Of a stretch of 18,032 bases of DNA, positions 5,785 through 14,412 are shown piece by piece; position 1 is the stretch's first letter, and each line of letters begins with the position of its first letter. The stretch lies in contig JAISDM010000030.1 in assembly GCA_031264885.1 (NCBI GenBank), forward strand, positions 1-18,032. Reading direction: 5' to 3'. The notes below the pieces were generated by a model, which saw only the letters and a list, made by a program, of their open reading frames with translations, did not search any database and was not told where the DNA came from. Source of the DNA: Peptococcaceae bacterium. Lineage in GTDB: Bacteria; Bacillota; Peptococcia; DRI-13; UBA5745. Made by a program: the position numbers and the translations under genes.

Positions 5785-8700
5785 AATCGCTTGTCTCCTT
5801 TAACTGCTCCCGCATTCGCCGCTCCCGCGCATACGTCTCAATCGTCAGGTTCCTCAGAACCGATTTATGCGTGATATCATCGTGATGAACAAAACCCACA
5901 TGGGAGATATACGGCTCAATGGTATGGATTTTCAGCAAAGGCGTCACGATCAGCACCTGCAGATCCAGCTTTTTAAACAGTTCCAATCCAAATTTGGCGG
6001 ACTCGTCGGAGCTTTTCAAAAAAGCCTCGTCAATCATGACAAACCGGAAAGAATGCTTTTTCGCGTCATGATCGTCCAGACCGTAATGATAGACCAGACT
6101 GGCCGCCAGAATCATATAAGCGAGCTTCTCTTTCTGACCTCCGGACTTTCCGCCGGAATCCGTATAGTGTTCATATTCCTCGCCGGTCTCACGCCATCGC
6201 TCAGACGCCGAGAATAAAAACCAATTCCGCACGTCGGTCACTTTTTCCGTCCAGCGCCAGTCCCGCTCCGTCTCGCCGGGGCGCCCGTGAAACCGCTCAA
6301 TAATTAGTTTTACCTGCAAAAATTTCGTCTCGGCATATTGATCGTAGGGTTCGCCTCCGGAACCGGCCAGCGCCCCTTCCGTACAAGCCCTGAGCTGCGC
6401 CCTGAACTCCCGGATATCCTTATCGAAAGACTCGTCATACTCAAGGCGGATATACCGTCCCTCGTTATAATCAATGTCGTAAAGAGAACTGTTAATCTGT
6501 TCGATCCGCTTCCGTATGGTGTTTTGGGCTTGATTGAGATTTGCCTGAAAAAGAGCGATTTGGTTCAGTGTGTTTTCATTCAAAAGTTCCTTAAACCGGC
6601 TTTCAAACCGGGGAAGATCATCCCGGATGAGTTCGTCCAGCATACGGTCATAGTCGGGCAGACTCTCCACATTCGCGTCCGTCTCCCGGGTGTTTTCCGG
6701 GTATTTTCCGTTGAAATCCGCCATTTGCCTGACGAGCTTATTGCTCAGTTTTTCAATCTCATCGGCGCGGCCGTCGATTTTATCGTCCAGCCACTGGCGG
6801 TAATCCGTTTCAAGAACCCCGGCGCTGCTGATGGTTATGGATTTGCCGTTCAGCGCCTTATCGAGATTTTCCTTTAAGAAAGCGTCCCCGGCTTTCATCC
6901 TATCCGGATCGGCGCCCGCCGCCATTTCCACAGCCTCCAGCTTCGCCGATCGCGTCTGTTCGATTTTAGCCGTTATGTCGGCCCTTTCTTTGACCAGGAC
7001 TTCATACCGCGTTTTCAGGTATTCCCGCTGATCTTCCAATGCCTCCAACTGCCGCTCAAGCTGAGCCAAAACATCATTGCCCCGCTCCAAAGCCATCCGT
7101 TTCTTTTGCATATCGTCCAAGGCCCGCCGTAAGGAATCCTGATCAATATCCTCGAAACCGCGAAAAAAATCCAACTGGGAAAGACTGTTCAGCCGCTCCT
7201 GGGATTGACGCTGTTCCGCGGAGATTTGGGCAAGCGTCTTTTGACGCCGCCGGATTTGCTCCGCCAATTCTTCTTCAATCTTTTCGAGAGCGCCGATCTT
7301 TTTTTGATTGGAGAAACCCAGCACATACCGGCTCCGGTCGTTGATGCCGTGACGGTCGTCCTTCTCGTGGCGCCCGCCTTTCGTCTTGATCTGGCCGGTC
7401 AAAGTGACGGCGCTGATTTCCCTGCGGAATTCCGCCGGATTGTTACAGCACACATGAGGAAACCGGCTTGAAATCTCCCTTCGCAGCCAGTCAAAAAACG
7501 CGCTGCCGGACTTGATATCGATTTTTCCGATGACGGAGTCCGGATGAGCCGGCGCCGGCGTTTCAAGCTTTTTATCCGCAAAAATCCGGTAATATACCAG
7601 CCGCGACTTCAAATACGTCCGATCCGTCCACTCCATAACGCCGGGATACAAGGTATCCGGAACCAGCATGGAAAGACCGAAGTTGTGAAGCAGCCGTTCG
7701 ATGGCGCCTTCCCAGCGCGACTCGTTCCCGTTGACTTCAATGAGTTCGCCGGCAAAAGGCAGTTTTTCCGCTTGCAAGCCCAAATCGTCGCATAATTTCT
7801 GCCGGATCATAATCTGCTCTCTCGGAATGGAAGACTTCCGCAGCCGCAGAGACTCGATTTCCTCCCGAACCGTTTGAGCCTTATCCTCCAGTTTAGACTG
7901 TTCGGCCACCGCTGATTTCTCTTTCGCGTCTCTATCCGCCCACAGCGATTCTTCCTGATTTTTTAATTCGGGCAGCCGGCGCCGGTTGCCGATGAACTCA
8001 TCGGAGTTTTCCGGCGTCCGCAAACTCAAATTTTCGGCTAAACGACTGTAATCCGCCCGGTTTTTTTTGACCCGTTCCAGCTCTTTTTCGCTCCTTTGAA
8101 TCTCAGCCTTCAGATTCTCCAGGGCGTCGCCGCCATTGCTTCTGATTTCGCTTTTTTTCCGGTCGATTTCGGCTTCGCAGGATTTCACGGAGTCCTCCAT
8201 CTGCCTGACCCGGGCTTCCGCGGTCTCCAGACGCGATTCCAGTTTATGGAGTTCCTTGTCGATTAAGTCTATTTTTCTTAGGGCAAACCAAGGGCCCAAC
8301 GCCGCTCTGGCGGATAAAAGCGTTTCTCGATCGGCAATCCGCTGAAGTCTCTTTTGTCCGTCCTCCCGAATCGGATTCAGCATCTCTATTTGATCCTTGG
8401 CCCTTTTGACCGCCTCATAGGCATTGTTCAGATCCTGAAAGTGTCCGATCATTTTGTCCACATCGTCCCTCATGCCCGGATCTTCAAGCATATGGGTCCG
8501 CACAAATCCGGTCAGTTCTTCAACTTTCTTCATGGCGACGGTTTGCTGAAAAAGGTCCAGGGCCTGCATCTGATCAATGCCGAGCTTTCGGCAAAACACC
8601 TCGGAATAACGCTTGTAATCGTCAAACACCTCTGCGGCTTCTTTGTCCTTGAGCCGTTTTTTGAGGGAAGCCACGTCTTCGTTTTTGCCCAGGGCGAAAT

Positions 8701-9298
8701 GAGCGGCGATGCTGAGTTCCCTGTCCGCCGCCACGAAAAAGGGCTGCGGCGGTTTTGAGGTATCCATGAAACGAAATAATTTTGCAAGGGTAACATCCCG
8801 GTTCAGTCCCGGATCGTTGAATACGGCAAGAATCACGGAATAATGGTTATACTCCCGCAGAGATTCCGCCTGACCTGAGCCTTCGGCCCCTTTCTTCTGC
8901 CCGTAATACCCGCGCACATAAGACGTAACCGAGCGCTCCTTCGCGGAGGCGTCCGCAGCCTTATTATACATGATCTTGCGCGGCGAAATCAGCAGCGTCA
9001 GAATGGCGTCTACCAAAGTGGACTTTCCGGAGCCCGACTCCCCCGTCAGCAGCGACGTGCCGTTTTCGGGAGCAAAGGTTTGCACACTCCCGTCAAAAGT
9101 TCCCCAGTTGTACATCTCCAGCTTCTTCAACCGAAAACCGGGCGCGCATCCCAACATTTCACTGATATCCATCTGCGCCCCAGCCCGAATCCGTCTCAGC
9201 GGCTGCGGCTGGATCCGGGTCTGAGCCTGAACTTGAGTCTGCCTCTGAAGCTGCGGCTGCAAATCTTCAAAAAGGCTGTCCATTATCATCCGAATCAT
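5768..9298 (-). CDS. jetC: Wadjet SMC-like ATPase JetC (MukB-like)
   Basis: JetC is the SMC motor of Wadjet and uses ATP to extrude plasmid DNA loops. The protein has 1176 residues. Walker A is GESGSGKST at 86-94. Long coiled coils run about 345-495 and from 670 onward. A hinge-like globular region lies at about 505-665. The ABC signature is KSGGQKEKL (SGGQ 1052-1055) and Walker B is FVMIDEAF (D1090/E1091). All ATPase motifs are intact. The gene overlaps jetB by 32 nt. ATGs at 9298, 9289 and 9283 all follow GAAGGAAG, so the exact start is uncertain. Residues about 14-34 are unusually Gln-rich (LQPQLQRQTQVQAQ), an apparent extension before the conserved MDISEMLG at 43. A start at Met43 cannot be excluded, although its ribosome binding site is weak. 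Confidence 0.95.
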   Translation of the reverse strand: MIRMIMDSLFEDLQPQLQRQTQVQAQTRIQPQPLRRIRAGAQMDISEMLGCAPGFRLKKLEMYNWGTFDGSVQTFAPENGTSLLTGESGSGKSTLVDAILTLLISPRKIMYNKAADASAKERSVTSYVRGYYGQKKGAEGSGQAESLREYNHYSVILAVFNDPGLNRDVTLAKLFRFMDTSKPPQPFFVAADRELSIAAHFALGKNEDVASLKKRLKDKEAAEVFDDYKRYSEVFCRKLGIDQMQALDLFQQTVAMKKVEELTGFVRTHMLEDPGMRDDVDKMIGHFQDLNNAYEAVKRAKDQIEMLNPIREDGQKRLQRIADRETLLSARAALGPWFALRKIDLIDKELHKLESRLETAEARVRQMEDSVKSCEAEIDRKKSEIRSNGGDALENLKAEIQRSEKELERVKKNRADYSRLAENLSLRTPENSDEFIGNRRRLPELKNQEESLWADRDAKEKSAVAEQSKLEDKAQTVREEIESLRLRKSSIPREQIMIRQKLCDDLGLQAEKLPFAGELIEVNGNESRWEGAIERLLHNFGLSMLVPDTLYPGVMEWTDRTYLKSRLVYYRIFADKKLETPAPAHPDSVIGKIDIKSGSAFFDWLRREISSRFPHVCCNNPAEFRREISAVTLTGQIKTKGGRHEKDDRHGINDRSRYVLGFSNQKKIGALEKIEEELAEQIRRRQKTLAQISAEQRQSQERLNSLSQLDFFRGFEDIDQDSLRRALDDMQKKRMALERGNDVLAQLERQLEALEDQREYLKTRYEVLVKERADITAKIEQTRSAKLEAVEMAAGADPDRMKAGDAFLKENLDKALNGKSITISSAGVLETDYRQWLDDKIDGRADEIEKLSNKLVRQMADFNGKYPENTRETDANVESLPDYDRMLDELIRDDLPRFESRFKELLNENTLNQIALFQANLNQAQNTIRKRIEQINSSLYDIDYNEGRYIRLEYDESFDKDIREFRAQLRACTEGALAGSGGEPYDQYAETKFLQVKLIIERFHGRPGETERDWRWTEKVTDVRNWFLFSASERWRETGEEYEHYTDSGGKSGGQKEKLAYMILAASLVYHYGLDDHDAKKHSFRFVMIDEAFLKSSDESAKFGLELFKKLDLQVLIVTPLLKIHTIEPYISHVGFVHHDDITHKSVLRNLTIETYARERRMREQLKETSDYAAMD

Positions 9299-9902
9299 CT
9301 TCCTTCAAATCATCTTCCTCCGTTTCGCTCTTGCCGCCCTTGCGGTACATATCCAGTTTTTCACTCATATCGTTCATCCATTCCGCGTTAATAAAACCGC
9401 GCAGAATCCGCTGCACTTCATATACGTCCTCCTGCCCGGCAAGCCGGCGAAGGAAGCCCATGTCCCTGATCCGGTCGATATGTCTGGCGATGTCGTTGAC
9501 GATTTTCGCTTCATCTGTGGACTCCCTCATAAACATCTGAACCATATCGGTCATTTCCTGCCTTGACAGAACCAACCTGCCCTCTCCGGAGGCCGCGTCC
9601 AGTTCCAGCAGCTTTTTCCGGAGCAATACCAGCAGCAAGCTCACCGAATAGCTCAAAGGATGCCTGGGAATCAGGCGGGGAATCTCATTTTCGCCTTCCG
9701 GATCATTCTGCTGCTTGAGATAAGCGTATCCGTCCACTTCATCCACAACCAGCTCCAAACCCATCTTTTCCATGTAATCCCCGATCTGGAACCTCTGTTC
9801 AAGTATCGTATCCCATACCGCCGGATCCAGATCCTTGTTCACGGGATTTTTCATCAAAGCCACCAAAGCGCGGGAAAAAGCCAGCTCTCTCGTTTCGTTC
9901 AC
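9267..9902 (-). CDS. jetB: Wadjet KITE subunit JetB (DUF4194)
   Basis: JetB is the MukE-like KITE protein that binds the kleisin JetA and completes the SMC complex. The 211-residue protein shows the DUF4194 pattern: a winged-helix first half (NKDLDPAVWDTILEQRFQI, GYAYLKQ), the LIPRHPLSYSVSLLLVLLRKKLLE helix at about 77-100, then a second winged helix ending with DMGFLRRL and VYEVQRILRGFINAEW. The last 20 residues are highly acidic and probably disordered. The start is GTG 9902, which overlaps the jetA stop as GTGA. It has AGGAGG 10 nt upstream, suggesting coupled translation and balanced subunit levels. Confidence 0.92.
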   Translation of the reverse strand: MNETRELAFSRALVALMKNPVNKDLDPAVWDTILEQRFQIGDYMEKMGLELVVDEVDGYAYLKQQNDPEGENEIPRLIPRHPLSYSVSLLLVLLRKKLLELDAASGEGRLVLSRQEMTDMVQMFMRESTDEAKIVNDIARHIDRIRDMGFLRRLAGQEDVYEVQRILRGFINAEWMNDMSEKLDMYRKGGKSETEEDDLKEDDSDDNGQPF

Positions 9903-11416
9903 CGCGATATATCCTCCTGCCGTCTCTTGTGAAAACGGACTTCCGGCATGTGTACGACCCGGGTTCTCTCGCCCGCGTCCATCCAGGAATACTCAGCTGA
10001 AAGCTCCGGGTCAAAACTGGAAAACGGGCGTTCCGAGGCAATCGAAAGATAGGCGACCAGCTCGCTCAGCCCCTTCTCCAGGGGATATATCTCCAAAATT
10101 TCAGAAAGCGCCGCGCTGTCCCTGGATTGCAGCATCCGGTCGATCCGCTCATTGAGCTGCTCCTTATCCACATATATTTGGATATAAAGCGCTTCCAGAG
10201 AGATTTCCCCGTCGTCCTCCATCAGTTCGGCCTCGGCAATCACGGGTTTTTCCCGAGGCGACCACAGAGGCCGGTCCATGGGCAAGAACAACTCCGGCCG
10301 AACCGCGTCCAGGAAAGCGTCCCACACTTTAGGCGGCGTATTCCGAACGGCCAGCGCCTTGCCTTCGATATCCCGAACCAACTGTAAAATCCGGCGCTCC
10401 TCCTCAATATAGTTTTCGTCCACATACCGCCGCAATTGCCCGTTCAGCCGGGCCACCGTCTCCTGCACATAAGCGCCGGCATTCACCCAATCATAATGAA
10501 CATCCCGGATGTTTCGGGGAATGTTCATTTCTCTGACAGGTTTCATCCGCAAAACGCTCTCAAGATCGCTCTGAAATTTCTCCTGAGAGGTTGGGGACAT
10601 CAGGAATTTCCAAAAAGCGGAAAAACTCTTCCCTTGTTCAGAACGGGCAATGCCGTCCTGATTCTCAAAAATTTCCTGAAGAAGCGCCCCTTTGCCCTTT
10701 CCCCAGGTGGATATTTTTTCACGCACGCCACGGTCCAGATCGCGGAAATTCTGCTCCACCGAACGGAAATCCGTCAAAATCTCACGGGCGATGGTCAGCG
10801 CCTGGGCAAAACGTTCCCGGATCTGCGTCTCATCATATACCGCTATCTTCCCGGCGTGAATATCTTCAATTTCCTGTTCAATCGCCGCTTTCTGGGTTTC
10901 GAGATTTTGGATCCGCAGGCGGGGGTCCCGTTCCGTCCCTTCAATGATTTGCCGCAGAATATCAAAAACACTAATCAGCCTGGATTCCGTGCCGATAAAA
11001 TCAATATACGACTGCGCGCCCTGATCCGAAAGCCACTCAATCGCTTTCTGGGCTTGAGACGTCATATCATAATAAGGCTCGTCCTTTCCCGCGGGATAAA
11101 ACCGGCGAAGCCATCCATGTCCGTCGTCCGCCCATTCCGTAAGATATTCCTTTGCCGAACGCGGAAAACGGTCCTCGCCGCTTCCCGCGTTCAGCATGTC
11201 CTTATAATTCTCAAGTCTGCCCAAAAGCTCCTGTTCGGAAACCTCCCGGACATTTTCCGCCAGAAACACCCGATAGAGAAAGGAGATCACGAAAGGCGCC
11301 TGATGCGACGCCAGCAGCCGCCACGCGAAACTGGTACTCCGAAGCAATTCAAGGGAACCGAAAGACATGGCCTCTTGAACGCTTGGGCCGGAGCGCCCAT
11401 CGGACGTATCTCTCAT
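9899..11416 (-). CDS. jetA: Wadjet kleisin-like subunit JetA (DUF3375)
   Basis: JetA is the MukF-like kleisin that bridges the JetC heads. The protein of about 505 residues is normal for DUF3375. Its N-terminus has the family pattern (LELLRSTSFAWRLLASHQAPFVISFLYRVF), followed by the SAKEYLTEWADDGHGWLRRFYP block and the mid-region TESRLISVFDILRQIIEGTERDPRLRI. A helical middle part continues to a C-terminal winged-helix portion (ISEILEIYPLEKGLSELVAYLSIA-like sequence at about 445-470). The start is ATG 11416 or GTG 11419, both served by AAGAGGGT at 11433-11426. An in-frame TAA just upstream prevents a longer protein. It is first in the operon, and its ATG overlaps the stop of a possible leader ORF. 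Confidence 0.92.
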   Translation of the reverse strand: MRDTSDGRSGPSVQEAMSFGSLELLRSTSFAWRLLASHQAPFVISFLYRVFLAENVREVSEQELLGRLENYKDMLNAGSGEDRFPRSAKEYLTEWADDGHGWLRRFYPAGKDEPYYDMTSQAQKAIEWLSDQGAQSYIDFIGTESRLISVFDILRQIIEGTERDPRLRIQNLETQKAAIEQEIEDIHAGKIAVYDETQIRERFAQALTIAREILTDFRSVEQNFRDLDRGVREKISTWGKGKGALLQEIFENQDGIARSEQGKSFSAFWKFLMSPTSQEKFQSDLESVLRMKPVREMNIPRNIRDVHYDWVNAGAYVQETVARLNGQLRRYVDENYIEEERRILQLVRDIEGKALAVRNTPPKVWDAFLDAVRPELFLPMDRPLWSPREKPVIAEAELMEDDGEISLEALYIQIYVDKEQLNERIDRMLQSRDSAALSEILEIYPLEKGLSELVAYLSIASERPFSSFDPELSAEYSWMDAGERTRVVHMPEVRFHKRRQEDISR

Positions 11417-11463
11417 CACTTTCTCACCCTCTTAGCCATAGGTATTCCAAGCGAAACCCGCAT
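11416..11463 (-). CDS. possible 15-codon leader peptide coupled to jetA
   Basis: On the minus strand GGAGG followed 8 nt later by ATG opens a frame reading MRVSLGIPMAKRVRK and ending TGA at 11418-11416. That stop shares its A with the jetA ATG (TGATG). The peptide is basic. The ribosome binding site is better than that of jetA, and the promoter lies just upstream. The reading is a translated leader that couples translation to jetA. It could be chance in a short AT-rich leader, so confidence is moderate. Confidence 0.4.
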   Translation of the reverse strand: MRVSLGIPMAKRVRK

Positions 11464-11483
11464 TCCTATATCCTCCATATATC

Positions 11484-11512
11484 AGCATATCACAACAAAG
11501 CAGCGCTGGCAA
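11484..11512 (-). promoter_or_regulatory. promoter of the Wadjet operon
   Basis: On the minus strand TTGCCA (5/6 match to -35), then exactly 17 nt, then TATGCT (4/6 match to -10) preceded by TG one base before it (TGATATGCT, an extended -10). Transcription would start near 11478, only about 15 nt before the leader ORF start. It faces away from the trkA promoter, and the two share about 50 bp of upstream DNA. Confidence 0.6.
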
Positions 11513-11561
11513 CGCAAAAACTCTTCAAGAAAAATTTATGCTGTTACGCTGTCATTTTTTA

Positions 11562-11570
11562 TGATATAAT
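11562..11570 (+). promoter_or_regulatory. extended -10 promoter of trkA-trkH-glgB
   Basis: TGATATAAT gives a perfect TATAAT at 11565-11570 with an extended TG. The best -35 at 17 nt spacing (TGTTAC, 11542-11547) is weak, which fits an extended -10 promoter. The predicted start lies about 35 nt before trkA. The long open frame running through this region from 11152 is therefore not coding here. Confidence 0.65.
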
Positions 11571-11610
11571 CCCATGGAACGGCAGACAAAATACAGAGAA
11601 GGGAAGAATC

Positions 11611-12960
11611 ATGCAGGCAATCGTCATCGGCGCGGGCAAAATGGGGTACAGCCTCGCCAGACTTCTGGCCAAGGAAGGCTACGGCGTGACTATGATCGAA
11701 CGGGACGCGGAAAGAGGCAGCGTCGTTCAGGACAACCTGGATATCAGCGTTTTGACGGGCAACGGGGCCAGCATCGCCGTTTTACAGGGGGCGGGTGTGG
11801 ATCAAACGGATCTGCTGATCGCCGTCACTGAGATCGACGAGGTGAATATGATCGCCTGTCTGCTGGCCAAGCAGGTGGGCGTGGGAAAAACCGTCGCCCG
11901 GGTTCGGAATCCGGAATATTTGGAAGAGGGGGAATCCGGCAGGGAACTCATATCCGGCATCGACCTGATCATCAATCCGGAACTGGTCACCGCCCGTGAA
12001 ATCGCCGAGCTGGTGGGCGCGCCTGAGGCTTTGGACGTGGCTTATTACGCCAAAGGACATATCCAGCTTTTGGAACTGCGGGTGAATCCCGGACATCCGC
12101 TGATCGGCCGGGATATCCAGGATTTGATATACGAGAAGCCTTTTTTGATCGTGGCGATTGTGCGCCAGGAGCATGTCGTCATTCCCAGAGGCACAGACCG
12201 GATATTGGAAGGAGACCGGATTTTCCTTTTGGCGCAGACGGAATTTATGCCTCTGGTGGAGGAACATCTGGGATTCAAACGGGAGAAAGCGGAAAAAGTC
12301 ATGATCTTGGGGGGTGAGTTAAGCACCTTATATCTGGCGAAGGTTCTCGAAAAACAGAAACACATGAGCGTTACCATTATCGAGAAGGATCATGAGGACT
12401 GTGTGCGTCTGTCCGAGGAACTGGACTCGTCTCTGGTCATCATGGGCGACGCCACGGATCTGGACTTGCTCCGCAAGGAAGGCGTGGCGGAAACAGACAT
12501 CTTGGTGTGCATGACGGATAACGACAAGGTCAATATGCTGGCCTGCCTGATCGCCAAAAGCCTGGGGGTGAAACACACGATTTCCCAGGTGCGCCAGTCG
12601 GATTATATTACGCTGATGACCACGGTAGGGATCGACGTGGGCGTCAGTCCCAGGATACTCACCGCCAACGCCATATTAAAATTCATCAAGGGCAGCGCGA
12701 ATCTGCTTTCGATGACCCTGCTCTCCCACGGCGGCGCGGAGATGCTGGAATTTCACGTCGCGAAAAAATCCCCGCTGGTGTTTAAAAAGCTCAAAGACAT
12801 GAACTTTCCGAAGGGCGCGCTGATCGGGTCGATTATGAGGGGGGAACAAGTGCTGATCGCCAAAGGAGACGAGGTGCTGATGCCGGAAGACCATATTACG
12901 GTGTTTACCGTTCCCGAGAGGATAGACGCGGTCCTGAAGCTCTTTAACGGGGCGGTCTGA
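11611..12960 (+). CDS. trkA: TrkA potassium uptake regulatory subunit
   Basis: Cytoplasmic gating ring of the Trk potassium transporter; it binds nucleotide and controls TrkH. The 449 residues are the normal length for a tandem TrkA. RCK_N domain 1 opens MQAIVIGAGKMGYSLARLLA with the GxGxxG NAD-binding loop, and D32 follows strand 2 (IERD). RCK_C domain 1 covers about 140-225. RCK_N domain 2 begins at about 229 (VMILGGELSTLYLAKVLE), where the glycine loop is degenerate. RCK_C domain 2 covers about 365-449. The start is ATG 11611 with GAAGGGAAG just upstream; the open frame continues further 5' without coding support. It is followed 3 nt later by trkH. Confidence 0.95.
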   Translation: MQAIVIGAGKMGYSLARLLAKEGYGVTMIERDAERGSVVQDNLDISVLTGNGASIAVLQGAGVDQTDLLIAVTEIDEVNMIACLLAKQVGVGKTVARVRNPEYLEEGESGRELISGIDLIINPELVTAREIAELVGAPEALDVAYYAKGHIQLLELRVNPGHPLIGRDIQDLIYEKPFLIVAIVRQEHVVIPRGTDRILEGDRIFLLAQTEFMPLVEEHLGFKREKAEKVMILGGELSTLYLAKVLEKQKHMSVTIIEKDHEDCVRLSEELDSSLVIMGDATDLDLLRKEGVAETDILVCMTDNDKVNMLACLIAKSLGVKHTISQVRQSDYITLMTTVGIDVGVSPRILTANAILKFIKGSANLLSMTLLSHGGAEMLEFHVAKKSPLVFKKLKDMNFPKGALIGSIMRGEQVLIAKGDEVLMPEDHITVFTVPERIDAVLKLFNGAV

Positions 12961-12963
12961 CGG

Positions 12964-14412
12964 ATGAACATACGGTTAGTCCTGGCCATGACCGGCCTGA
13001 TCCTCATGCTGATGGGGCTTTCCATGCTGTTTCCCGCGATGCTTTGTTTCCTGAGCGAGGACAGCGACTGGCCGGTTTTCGGAATTTTGGGGATGTCCGG
13101 CATGATCGCGGGAATCATGCTGTATCTGCGGGAAGGCATCCGGGAGGAGGATGTGAGGCCCAAGGAAGCCTATTTGATGGTGGCGGCCGCCTGGGTTACG
13201 GCCTCGGTCTACGGGGCGGCGCCTTATCTGGCCACAGGGGTTATGGACGGTTTCGCGGACGCTTTTTTCGAGTCTGTGTCCGGGTTCACCACCACGGGGG
13301 CTACGGTTTTGTCCGACATTGAAGCCTTGAGCCAGGGGATTCTGCTGTGGCGCGCCATGACCCATTGGCTGGGGGGATTGGGAATCATCTCTCTGTTCGT
13401 GGCGCTGATGTCTTTCTTGGGACAAGGCGGGCAGCAGGTTTTTTTAAGGGAAACCACCGGGCCGCTGAAGGAAAAACTGGCGCCTAAGGTTAAGGAGACG
13501 GCGTGGATCCTCTGGCGGATATATATCATCATGACCGTGGCGGAGGTCCTGCTGCTGCATCTGTTTGGCATGGACTGGTTTGACGCGGTGTGCCACGCGT
13601 TCTCCACCGTCGCCACCGGCGGTTTCTCCACGAAAAACGCCAGCGTCGGTTATTACGCGAACCCCGGCGTCCATTGGGTCGTCATCGCGTTTATGTTTTT
13701 GGGCGGCGTAAATTTTACACTGTTTTTTCACGCCTTTCAGAAACGGAGTTTGACGGTTTTTTGGAAAAACGGCGAATTCCGGCTCTACACCGTCATCTTA
13801 GGCGCCGCCGCGCTCATCATCGGGGTTTATCTCTGGGCGGCGGGTCTCGAGTTTCCGGCGGCTTTGCGGGAGGCGGCGTTTCATGCGGTATCCGTCATGA
13901 CCACCACCGGTTTTGTGACTCAGGATTTCAACTTATGGGCGCCCGCCGTTCAAATGATTTTGCTGATGATGATGCTGGTGGGAGGCAGCAGCGGATCCAC
14001 GGCGGGAGGGATGAAAGTGGGCCGCGTTCAGCTTCTGTTCACTCAGACGCGGCTGGAAATGCGGCAATCGCTGCACACAAGGGCGGTTTTGTCCGCCAAG
14101 GTGGATCAGAAGCCTGTTTCTCACGAAACCATGCTGCGGGTGCTGACCTTTATCGCGCTGTACGGGCTGACCGTCGCCCTTGGAACATTGATTATGTCTC
14201 TGTTCGATATGGACTTGGTCAGCGCGGTCACGGCGGTCGTCACCTGCGTCGCCAACGCCGGCCCGGGCCTGAACCGGGTGGGGCCCACGCAGAATTTCAG
14301 TTTTGTGCCGGATTTGGGTAAGTACATACTTTCATTTATTATGCTGTTGGGACGATTGGAGTTGTATACGATTTTGGTGTTGTTTACACCGGATTTTTGG
14401 AGTAAAAAATGA
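12964..14412 (+). CDS. trkH: TrkH-family potassium channel subunit
   Basis: Membrane subunit of the Trk potassium uptake system. The 482 residues contain four M1-P-M2 repeats. The pore (filter) loops are readable: GFTTTGATV at about 107-115, STVATGGFST at about 214-223, TTTGFVT at about 313-319 and CVANAGPGL at about 428-436. Each carries the filter glycine or its usual substitute. GSSGSTAGGMKVGR at 341-354 is the conserved intramembrane loop of repeat 3. The protein ends shortly after the last helix. ATG 12964 lies 3 nt after the trkA stop, and its end overlaps glgB by 4 nt (ATGA), so the three genes should share a message. Confidence 0.95.
   Translation: MNIRLVLAMTGLILMLMGLSMLFPAMLCFLSEDSDWPVFGILGMSGMIAGIMLYLREGIREEDVRPKEAYLMVAAAWVTASVYGAAPYLATGVMDGFADAFFESVSGFTTTGATVLSDIEALSQGILLWRAMTHWLGGLGIISLFVALMSFLGQGGQQVFLRETTGPLKEKLAPKVKETAWILWRIYIIMTVAEVLLLHLFGMDWFDAVCHAFSTVATGGFSTKNASVGYYANPGVHWVVIAFMFLGGVNFTLFFHAFQKRSLTVFWKNGEFRLYTVILGAAALIIGVYLWAAGLEFPAALREAAFHAVSVMTTTGFVTQDFNLWAPAVQMILLMMMLVGGSSGSTAGGMKVGRVQLLFTQTRLEMRQSLHTRAVLSAKVDQKPVSHETMLRVLTFIALYGLTVALGTLIMSLFDMDLVSAVTAVVTCVANAGPGLNRVGPTQNFSFVPDLGKYILSFIMLLGRLELYTILVLFTPDFWSKK

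Noticed and set aside
10436..11569. Long plus-strand frame of 377 codons
   Set aside because: Antisense shadow of jetA, with no recognisable domain and continuing into the promoter region.
11152..11610. N-terminal extension of the TrkA frame
   Set aside because: It is antisense to jetA and runs through the divergent promoter region; TrkA homology and a ribosome binding site start at 11611.
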